Of a DNA stretch of 64,000 nt, positions 11,390 to 17,855 are shown one piece after another. The translations under genes and the position numbers were made by a program. Under the pieces are notes generated by a model. That model worked only from the letters and a program-made list of their open reading frames with translations. It had not been told where the DNA came from and did not search any database. The first letter of the stretch is position 1; every line of letters starts with the position of its first letter. This stretch comes from PRO6 sp035565775 (GTDB taxonomy: Bacteria; Pseudomonadota; Alphaproteobacteria; Rhizobiales; Xanthobacteraceae): the NCBI GenBank assembly GCA_035565775.1, contig DATMRW010000012.1, positions 1 to 64,000 of the forward strand, written 5' to 3'.

Positions 11390-11875
11390 TTACGCCTGCA
11401 TCTTGGCGGTGCAGTCCGCTCCGGCGGTGGCGGGCGCCTCGATGGATAGCGCATGGCCGGTTTCGAGAATGCTCTTCAGGCTCGATAGCACCATCGGCCA
11501 TCCGGTCGAAATGCTCGGCAAGGTCTTGCTGCCCTCGGCAAAGTTCTCGTGCGTCACCGTGAGCTTGACGGACTTGCCTTGCGGCTCCAGCGCGTAGGTC
11601 ACGCGCGAGGGAGCTTCCTTCTTCATCTCCGCATCGAAAACCGATCGCCAACTGTACGACATGCGGCGCGGCGGATCGGATTCCAAAATCACGCATTCGT
11701 TCTTGAGCTCGCCGTCGCGCTCCATCGTCATCCGCGAGCCGGCCTTCCAGTCCGACGTCAGGATGCAGTTCATCCAGTATTTTTGCGCGAAATCGCGGTC
11801 GGTGAGGGCGTGCCACAATTTTTCGGCAGTGGTTTCGATATAGGTGACATAGACGAATTCGGGCTTACGCATCAC
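11390..11875 (-). CDS. SRPBCC (AHSA1-type) protein, second tandem copy
   Basis: This 161-aa START/Bet v1-like protein begins MMRKPEFVYVTYIETTAEKLW and has the family's WHAL and GWPMVLSSLKSILETG segments. It is clearly paralogous to the gene just upstream (same length, same opening motif, same C-terminal helix), so the pair arose by tandem duplication. It overlaps that gene by 4 nt (ATGA), which suggests translational coupling. In ArsR-SRPBCC operons these proteins usually bind a hydrophobic ligand, but the ligand here is unknown. Confidence 0.88.
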   Translation of the reverse strand: MMRKPEFVYVTYIETTAEKLWHALTDRDFAQKYWMNCILTSDWKAGSRMTMERDGELKNECVILESDPPRRMSYSWRSVFDAEMKKEAPSRVTYALEPQGKSVKLTVTHENFAEGSKTLPSISTGWPMVLSSLKSILETGHALSIEAPATAGADCTAKMQA

Positions 11876-12357
11876 ACTTCTCCCGTTGCTGCGGCTTCCC
11901 TGACAGGCCGGCGGTCCCGCGCCATCGGCATGGCGCGGCCGGTCTCCAGCATCGTTTTGAGATTTGACAGCACCGCCGGCCAGCCGGCCGAAATCGCGCT
12001 GAGCATCTCCGGATAGGTCTCGTCGTGCGTTACCGTGAGGCGGACCTCGTGCGGCAGCGCCTGGATGTCGAATGTCACGCGGGACACCTTGCTCGGGTCC
12101 GATGCCTTGGCGGGATTGGCCCAGGTGAGGACAAGGCGGCGCGGCGGATCGCTCTCGATCACGGTGCCGACGATATCGACGGCGGTGGGGTCATCATAGT
12201 TCTCATGGCTCCACGCGGAGCCCGGCTTCCAGTCCGAGCGGTTGCGGTGGTGCCACCAGTATTCCCTCGTCATCTCGGGATCGATGAGGGCATTCCAAAG
12301 CTTTTCCGGCGTGGTCTGGATGTAGATCACGTAGACGAAGTCAGGCTTACGCATCAC
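11872..12357 (-). CDS. SRPBCC (AHSA1-type) protein, first tandem copy
   Basis: This 161-aa protein begins MMRKPDFVYVIYIQTTPEKLW and carries WNALIDPEMTREYWWHH and the C-terminal GWPAVLSNLKTMLETG helix of the SRPBCC/AHSA1 fold. It overlaps the ArsR gene upstream by 11 nt and the second SRPBCC gene downstream by 4 nt, so the three genes form one tightly coupled operon. Its function is likely ligand binding; no catalytic residues are evident. Confidence 0.88.
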   Translation of the reverse strand: MMRKPDFVYVIYIQTTPEKLWNALIDPEMTREYWWHHRNRSDWKPGSAWSHENYDDPTAVDIVGTVIESDPPRRLVLTWANPAKASDPSKVSRVTFDIQALPHEVRLTVTHDETYPEMLSAISAGWPAVLSNLKTMLETGRAMPMARDRRPVREAAATGEV

Positions 12358-12661
12358 GAGACTCCAGTTTCCGTTTCAGTTCACTGAGTGCCGCCAGCCG
12401 CGTTTGTTCGAATTTTTTGATCCACCGTTCGCCGATCTGATGGATCGGCACCGGGTTGAGGTAGTGCAGCTTCTCGCGGCCGTGGCGGAGGGTGGCGATC
12501 AGGTTTGCCTCTTCCAGAACCGCAAGATGCTTTGTGACGGCCTGCCGCGACATCGAAAGGCCCTCGCACAGTTCGTTCAACGTCTGCCCGTTACGGGCGT
12601 GAAGCCGGTCCAGCAATGCCCGTCGTGAGGTGTCGGCCAGCGCCTTGAAGACCTTGTCCAT
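12347..12661 (-). CDS. ArsR-family transcriptional regulator
   Basis: This 104-aa winged-helix repressor has the ArsR helix-turn-helix as LNELCEGLSMSRQAVTKHLAVLE (described here from residues about 28-50) and the wing LRHGREKLHYL. No cysteine metal site of the ArsR/SmtB type is visible, so a small organic ligand or no ligand is more likely. ATG at 12661 is chosen over an in-frame TTG at 12679, because the -10 box and operator lie over the TTG. It leads the two SRPBCC genes and is probably autoregulated through the palindrome at 12674-12693. Confidence 0.9.
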   Translation of the reverse strand: MDKVFKALADTSRRALLDRLHARNGQTLNELCEGLSMSRQAVTKHLAVLEEANLIATLRHGREKLHYLNPVPIHQIGERWIKKFEQTRLAALSELKRKLESRDA

Positions 12662-12668
12662 GGGTTGG

Positions 12669-12698
12669 ATAATAGGCAACCAAATGGTTGCCTGTCAA
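12669..12698 (-). promoter_or_regulatory. ArsR-operon promoter with operator in the spacer; likely leaderless
   Basis: Minus strand: -35 TTGACA (12693-12698), an 18-nt spacer and -10 TATTAT (12669-12674). A perfect palindrome, AGGCAACC-AAAT-GGTTGCCT (12674-12693), covers the whole spacer. Only 7 nt separate the -10 from the ATG at 12661, so the transcript should start at or next to the start codon. Confidence 0.7.
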
Positions 12699-12834
12699 TC
12701 CTCAACGGACGGGCTCGAAAAATCGTGAACGTAGGGAAACAAAGCTTGTGTGCCGCCATGCCACGCCGTCTTCTCAAGGCTCCTTCATCGCCGTAAAACT
12801 GCATCTGGCTTCAACACGTCAGCGGTGTCGTTCC

Positions 12835-13452
12835 ATGTCGCTCGAACTTTTTCTTGCCTATGTCGCTGCCTGCTTTGCCCTTGCGCTGGTGCCGGGGCCG
12901 ATCGTCACGCTGGTCATCGCCAACGGGCTGCGCCATGGCCCGCGCGCGGCTTCGCTCAATATCGCCGGCGCGCAGCTTGGGCTCGCCGTCGTCATCGGCA
13001 TCGTCGCGGTCGGGCTGACCTCGCTGATGGCGACGATGGGCTACTGGTTCGACTGGGTGCGCTTTGCGGGCGCTGCCTATCTCGTGTGGCTCGGCATCAA
13101 GCTGGTGCGCGCGCCGGTCGGCGCCGATGCCGGCGACGGCGCGAAGGAAGCGCCGCGCGGCGGCTTCTTTCTGCAGGGCTTTCTCGTGCTGCTGAGCAAT
13201 CCGAAGGTGCTGGTGTTCTTCGGCGCGTTCATTCCGCAGTTCGTTGACATGAGCGGCAACCACATCACGCAGGTCGCGCTGCTCGGTGCGACCTTCATGG
13301 TGATCGCGGTTTTGACCGACGCGATCTATGTGGTGCTGGCGGCGCGGGCGCGGGTGATGCTGTCCGAGCGCCGTGCGCGGCTGATGTCGCGGATCTCCGG
13401 CGGCTTTTTGATCGGCGGCGGCGTCTGGCTCGCCCTGATGCGGGCGCGCTGA
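12835..13452 (+). CDS. LysE/RhtB-family exporter
   Basis: This 205-aa inner-membrane protein has the LysE-family pattern: FLAYVAACFALALVPGPIVT with the conserved PGP at the end of helix 1, GAAYLVWLGIKLVRAP in helix 3, and LLSNPKVLVFFGAFIPQF in the middle. About six membrane helices are expected. Family members export amino acids or related small molecules. ATG at 12835 is chosen because the PGP helix follows at the expected distance; upstream in-frame starts would add an untypical hydrophilic leader. It is divergent from the ArsR operon. Confidence 0.88.
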   Translation: MSLELFLAYVAACFALALVPGPIVTLVIANGLRHGPRAASLNIAGAQLGLAVVIGIVAVGLTSLMATMGYWFDWVRFAGAAYLVWLGIKLVRAPVGADAGDGAKEAPRGGFFLQGFLVLLSNPKVLVFFGAFIPQFVDMSGNHITQVALLGATFMVIAVLTDAIYVVLAARARVMLSERRARLMSRISGGFLIGGGVWLALMRAR

Positions 13453-13459
13453 AGCGCGC

Positions 13460-14254
13460 TCAGTCGGCTGCCAGCGTATCGTTCAGCGACGCATCCGTCG
13501 TGGCGAGGATCTTTTGCAGGATGCGCGCGAGGCGATCGGCAAAGTCGCGCTGTCCGTCTTCATGCGCGATCAGATCCTGCCGGATTTCGATGCCGGAATT
13601 GGGCAGGCCGCGACCTTCGCCATGCACCGGGATCGTGTAGTCCGTGGTGTTGCTGACCGCGTAGGGTTGATTGTTGCCGACGACGAGATCGCCCTCGCGC
13701 GTCAAGGCCTCGTAGACGCGCGGGGCCAGCGCGGTGTCGCGATTGTACAAGGTCCCGATGTGCCATGGCCGCGCCACCCCGGCATAGACCGGCGTGAAGC
13801 TGTGCAGCGACACCAGCAGCGTCGGCCGCTTTGCATCGCGCCGCGCATCGAGCGCGCGGCGGATGCAGTCGTGATAGGGCGCAAAGATTTCCGTCCGGCG
13901 CTGCGCGATCTCGGTCTGCGACAGTCCCGCGTTGCCGGGAATGGCGGTGGCCTCGCTGATCAGCGGGATCGACCCTGCTGATTGATGCGGCCGATTGCAG
14001 TCAATGACGAGGCGCGAATAGCGCTGCGCGATCAGGTGCGCATCGAGCGCATCCGCGAGCCGTTCGGCGACGCCGGCAATGCCGATGTCCCAGGCGATGT
14101 GGCGCTCCAGTTCCGAAGGCGGCAGGCCGAGGTCGCCGAGCTTGCGCGGTAGAAGGCGGCCATAGTGATCGCAGGTGAGCAGGATCGGCGAGGTGCCGCG
14201 CGCATTGCGCTCGAGCAGCGGCGCCACGTCGCCGTCGGCAAGCAGGGTGGTCAT
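13460..14254 (-). CDS. N-formylglutamate amidohydrolase family protein
   Basis: This 264-aa zinc-hydrolase-like protein matches the family: LLTCDHYGRLLPRKLGDLGL near the N terminus, HIAWDIGI, LVIDCNRP, LLVSLHSFTPVY with the conserved His, and HGEGRGLPNSGIEIRQDLI. ATG at 14254 is chosen over an in-frame TTG at 14272. In histidine degradation the family releases formate from N-formylglutamate, but this stand-alone copy has no hut genes around it, so the substrate may differ. It lies 31 nt past the stop of the isochorismatase-like gene on the same strand. Confidence 0.87.
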   Translation of the reverse strand: MTTLLADGDVAPLLERNARGTSPILLTCDHYGRLLPRKLGDLGLPPSELERHIAWDIGIAGVAERLADALDAHLIAQRYSRLVIDCNRPHQSAGSIPLISEATAIPGNAGLSQTEIAQRRTEIFAPYHDCIRRALDARRDAKRPTLLVSLHSFTPVYAGVARPWHIGTLYNRDTALAPRVYEALTREGDLVVGNNQPYAVSNTTDYTIPVHGEGRGLPNSGIEIRQDLIAHEDGQRDFADRLARILQKILATTDASLNDTLAAD

Positions 14255-14285
14255 GTCGGAAACTGGTCTCAAACGGAAAGCGAGG

Positions 14286-14906
14286 TCAGGCGGGCTGCGG
14301 GGCCGGTGTCAGTGCCGCCACGTCTTTCACCACAACCGCAAACCGATCGGCAAGCTCGGCGAGCGCCGTGCGATGAACTGTCTCGGCCGGGATCGTGCCG
14401 CCGAGCGGATCGGGCAGGGCACGGGTCGCGGTCGCATTCGCGACGACGGTGGTCCGATATTTGAGATCGGTCGCCGCCCGCACCGTGGCGCTGACGCACA
14501 TATGCGTCATGAAGCCGGCGACGATCAGTTCGCTGCGGCCGCTCGCCTGCAGGCGCTCATGCAGATCGGTTCCGGCGAAGGAGTTGGGCAGGCTTTTTCT
14601 GATCACCGCTTCGCCATCGCGCGGCGCGAGCTGCGGCACGATGGCGGAGGTCGGGCTGTCCTCCGCGAACAGCGGCCTGCCCGCCGGCGCGTGCTGCACG
14701 ATGTGAAACACCGGCACGCCGTTGGTGCGGGCAAGGGCGAGCAGGCTTGCCGCCTCGGCGACGGCGGCGTCGACGCCTGCCAGCGGCAGGTTGCCGGTGA
14801 CGTATTCGAGCTGGGCATCGATGATCACCAGCGCCGATTTCTCAAGGGCGCTCGGATGGAGCGGAGCACCGGCGATCTGCAGCAACGTTCTTGGCGCATC
14901 GGTCAT
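14286..14906 (-). CDS. Isochorismatase-family cysteine hydrolase
   Basis: This 206-aa protein has the family triad: Asp in LVIIDAQLEYV near residue 28, Lys in VIRKSLPNSF near 107, and the nucleophilic Cys in AGFMTHMCVSATVRAA near 140. Such enzymes hydrolyse amides or ureido acids (nicotinamidase-type chemistry). ATG at 14906 is preceded by GGGGATAT on the minus strand; an upstream in-frame start is possible but less likely. It is followed after 31 nt by the amidohydrolase, and the two may act on related compounds. Confidence 0.87.
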   Translation of the reverse strand: MTDAPRTLLQIAGAPLHPSALEKSALVIIDAQLEYVTGNLPLAGVDAAVAEAASLLALARTNGVPVFHIVQHAPAGRPLFAEDSPTSAIVPQLAPRDGEAVIRKSLPNSFAGTDLHERLQASGRSELIVAGFMTHMCVSATVRAATDLKYRTTVVANATATRALPDPLGGTIPAETVHRTALAELADRFAVVVKDVAALTPAPQPA

Positions 14907-15213
14907 GTCGGCATATCCCCCAAATTCGGAAAGGCGCGGCAGCATAAAACGGTTCTGCGGGGCTGTGGTGAAAAATGCGCGAGGTCAGGGGCGGCAACGG
15001 CCTGTGGCGTCAGAGGAGAAAGTTTTGCTGTTTTCCTGCGTCTTGGCAGGATCGGATTTTCACTGTAGGTGTCTGTTGCTGCTTTCGCAGCGCTAATCGT
15101 CTCACGTCAGGCAATGGATCAACCGGGCTTTTGCACCGGCGGGTCAGCTGTTTCGGCCATGATGCCCGCAAGCAGCGCGGCGTGATCGACGGACTTCCTT
15201 GAAAGACTGATTG
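14907..15213 (+). other. Intergenic region between divergent genes
   Basis: These 307 bases should hold the promoters of the isochorismatase-like gene (minus) and the DUF2798 gene (plus). I find no convincing -35/-10 pair, operator palindrome, structured RNA or conserved small ORF; a 23-codon frame starting at 15114 has no ribosome-binding site or recognisable sequence. Confidence 0.5.
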
Positions 15214-15483
15214 ATGCCTACTCGCCCATCGCGCGCCTCGCGCTACAAGCTCCCTTCGCGTTACTCCTATTTCGTCATGCCGCTCATCCTGTCGTCGATC
15301 ATGACCTTTGTCGTGTCGGCGATCTCGACCCTGAAGAGCCTCGGCCTGTCGGAAGCGTTTTTCCGCACCTGGCCCTCCGCCTGGGGCCTGTCGTGGCTGA
15401 TCGCGTTTCCGGTGCTGCTGGCGGTGCTGCCGCTCGCGCGCAAGCTCGCGGCCTGCCTCGTTCAGCCGTCCGACGCGGCCTGA
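15214..15483 (+). CDS. DUF2798 two-helix membrane protein
   Basis: This 89-aa protein has a basic N terminus (PTRPSRASRYKLPSRY) followed by two hydrophobic helices: YFVMPLILSSIMTFVVSAIS and WLIAFPVLLAVLPLARKLA. This is the pattern of the DUF2798 family, small inner-membrane proteins of unknown function. ATG at 15214 follows an in-frame TTG at 15211; the ATG is preferred. The ribosome-binding site is weak. It stands alone upstream of dnaG. Confidence 0.75.
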   Translation: MPTRPSRASRYKLPSRYSYFVMPLILSSIMTFVVSAISTLKSLGLSEAFFRTWPSAWGLSWLIAFPVLLAVLPLARKLAACLVQPSDAA

Positions 15484-15553
15484 GCAGGGCCAGCGGCCGC
15501 GGCTGTGCATAACGCGGATAACAGGGACAACCCGGATTTCCCCTGATTATTTG

Positions 15554-15573
15554 GGTCGGCGCCTACGCCGACC
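15554..15573. other. 8-bp hairpin upstream of dnaG
   Basis: GGTCGGCG-CCTA-CGCCGACC is a perfect 8-bp inverted repeat with a 4-nt loop, followed by TATATTC and ending 36 nt before the dnaG ATG. It lacks a T run. It may be a weak terminator for the DUF2798 gene, or an operator or RNA leader for dnaG. Confidence 0.4.
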
Positions 15574-15609
15574 TATATTCATGTCTGCTGGAAAAGGCCC
15601 TCATCATTC

Positions 15610-17604
15610 ATGCGTTTCACGCCGGAATTTCTCGACGAACTTCGCGCCCGCCTTCCGGTTTCGGAAGTCGTGGGCCGGCGCGTGAAGTTGCGCAGGGCCG
15701 GGCGCGAGTGGAAGGGGCTGTCGCCGTTTCAGCAGGAGAAGACGCCGTCCTTCACGGTGAATGACCAAAAGGGCTTTTATCACGACTTCTCCACCGGCAA
15801 GCACGGCAACATCTTCGACTTCGTGATGGAGACCGAAGGGCTGACCTTCCCCGAGGCGGTGGAGCGTCTGGCCTCGCAGGCCGGAATGGCATTGCCGACG
15901 GTGACGCCGGAAGCCGCGCGCCGGGAAGTGCGCCGCCGCACCCTGCATGACGTGATGGAACTGGCCGCGACGTGGTTTGCCGAGACGCTCGCGGGCCGGA
16001 CCGGCGCCAAGGCGCGCGGCTATCTGGCCGATCGCGGCATCTCCCCGCAGACCCAGCTTCAGTTCCGCCTGGGCTATGCCCCCGGCGAGCGCTTCGCCCT
16101 CAAGGAATTTTTGGGAGGCCACGGCGTGCCGGTCGCCGACATGGTCGAGACCGGCCTTTTGATCGGCGGCGCCGACATTCCCGTGCCCTATGACCGGTTC
16201 CGTGACCGGGTGATGTTTCCGATTACCGATTTTCGCGGGCGGGTCATCGCCTTCGGCGGCCGGGCGCTCGAAAAGGGCGTGCCGGCAAAATACCTGAACT
16301 CGCCGGAAACCCCGCTCTTTCACAAGGGCGACAACCTCTACAACCTGCGCGCCGCGCGCCAGGCCGCCCATGACGGCGCGCCGCTGGTAGTGGTCGAGGG
16401 CTATGTCGACGTCATCGCCATGGTCGGGGCCGGCTATGGCGGGGCGGTCGCGCCGCTCGGCACCGCCCTGACCGAGAACCAGCTCGCGCTGCTCTGGAAA
16501 ATGGCGGACGAGCCGATCTTGTGTTTCGACGGCGACCGGGCCGGCCGCGCGGCCGCCTATCGCGCCGCCGACATGGCGCTGCCGCATCTGCAGCCCGGCA
16601 AGAGCCTGCGCTTTGCGCTGCTGCCGGAAGGGCAGGACCCGGACGACCTCGCCCGGTCCGGCGGGCGCGGGGCGATCGATGAGGTGCTCGCCGCTTCGCG
16701 GCCGCTGGCCGACATGGTCTGGACCCGCGAGTTGGAGAGCGGAACTTATTCGACGCCGGAGCGCCGCGCCGCGCTTGAAGCCCGGATCAACGAGATTGCG
16801 ATGGGCATCAGGGACGAGGTGGTGCGCCGCTATTACAAGCAGGACCTGATGGACCGCATGCGCAGCGCCTTTGCGCCGGAACGCGGTTTTCGTGGCCCAA
16901 GCGGCGGCAATCGCGGTTTCGGGGCGCGCGGGGGCGGATTTGCCGCCGGCGCGCAAGGTTTTGGCAGCCGCAAGGGCAAGGGGCAGGGGCCCGCGCTCGG
17001 CCTCGCCGGCCGCGGCGGCGCGGCCTATCAGGCGGCGAGCCCGCAACTGGCGATGAGTTCCATCATGCGGGGCGAGCGCAGCTCGATCGCCCCGCGCGAG
17101 GCGCTTATCCTGCTGTCCCTGCTCAATCATCCGTGGCTGATGGACGACCACCTTGAGGAGATCGCCGAGCTCGACATCCCCAATCCGGATGCGAATCGGC
17201 TGCGCGCCGCGATCATCGCCGCCTTCGCCGGCAGCCATCACGCCAAGACCGATCCGGAGGAGCAAAGCGCCGCGATTCGGGGAAATTTGGAGAGACGCGG
17301 TTTTTCTGATATAATTCAACGTGTTGAGAGGTCAGTGACAAATTCGGCGGTTTGGGGGGCGCAACCCGGCGCCGGACGCGAAGATGTTTTGGCCACTTGG
17401 CACCAGCTGATCGTCTTGCATCAGCAGCGCCACGCCTTACTTAAGGAATTGAAAGATGCTGAGCAGGCCTTGGGTGAGGCCGCCAGCGATGCCAATTATG
17501 TCTGGCTCAACGACGTCAAAGCGCGCCTTGCGCGAGCCGAAGGTCTTGAGGCCTTGATTGAAGGTTTTGGGGAAGCATCAGGCCGAATTCAGGGCAAAGT
17601 CTGA
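15610..17604 (+). CDS. dnaG: DNA primase
   Basis: This 664-aa protein makes RNA primers for replication with DnaB helicase. The N-terminal domain (residues 1-100) is recognisable (SPFQQEKTPSFTVNDQKGF, HGNIFDFVMETEG), but the usual zinc ligands (CPFH and later Cys pair) are replaced by SPFQ and non-cysteine residues. The catalytic core is intact: GYAP, VVVEGYVDVIAM with the Toprim Glu near 264, and FDGDRAGRAAA with the metal-binding Asp residues near 307-309. A Gly/Arg-rich linker (residues about 420-465) precedes the helicase-interacting C terminus. rpoD follows after about 250 nt. Confidence 0.96.
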   Translation: MRFTPEFLDELRARLPVSEVVGRRVKLRRAGREWKGLSPFQQEKTPSFTVNDQKGFYHDFSTGKHGNIFDFVMETEGLTFPEAVERLASQAGMALPTVTPEAARREVRRRTLHDVMELAATWFAETLAGRTGAKARGYLADRGISPQTQLQFRLGYAPGERFALKEFLGGHGVPVADMVETGLLIGGADIPVPYDRFRDRVMFPITDFRGRVIAFGGRALEKGVPAKYLNSPETPLFHKGDNLYNLRAARQAAHDGAPLVVVEGYVDVIAMVGAGYGGAVAPLGTALTENQLALLWKMADEPILCFDGDRAGRAAAYRAADMALPHLQPGKSLRFALLPEGQDPDDLARSGGRGAIDEVLAASRPLADMVWTRELESGTYSTPERRAALEARINEIAMGIRDEVVRRYYKQDLMDRMRSAFAPERGFRGPSGGNRGFGARGGGFAAGAQGFGSRKGKGQGPALGLAGRGGAAYQAASPQLAMSSIMRGERSSIAPREALILLSLLNHPWLMDDHLEEIAELDIPNPDANRLRAAIIAAFAGSHHAKTDPEEQSAAIRGNLERRGFSDIIQRVERSVTNSAVWGAQPGAGREDVLATWHQLIVLHQQRHALLKELKDAEQALGEAASDANYVWLNDVKARLARAEGLEALIEGFGEASGRIQGKV

Positions 17605-17689
17605 TCGGATCGCGCGTTCCACAAGTTCCGGGTAGTCAAGCGCGCGCCGAGAGTTTTAAAGAAGAGTTTGGGCTGTGGCGGCATCAGGG

Positions 17690-17705
17690 TTAATCCCGGC
17701 TTAAC
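17690..17705. promoter_or_regulatory. Perfect CtrA-type box upstream of rpoD
   Basis: TTAA (17690-17693), seven bases and TTAAC (17701-17705) match the CtrA consensus TTAA-N7-TTAAC exactly. It lies in the dnaG-rpoD gap about 150 nt before the rpoD start. CtrA is the cell-cycle response regulator of alphaproteobacteria; its antagonist sciP is also in this window. Confidence 0.6.
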
Positions 17706-17855
17706 GGGCGCCGGGACAGAGTGCAGGACTGATTCGGGGTGGCGAAGCGACGCGCCACCCTTCATCGTAGTTGCGTCGATCTCTCGGCAAGGCGCGCGAG
17801 AGCGGGGCGAAGCGCCAGAGCGCGGGCGTGGATTTGTGTGGTTCAGGAGCGATGG

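Noticed and set aside
15114..15185. 23-codon plus-strand frame before the DUF2798 gene
   Set aside because: No ribosome-binding site and no protein-like pattern.
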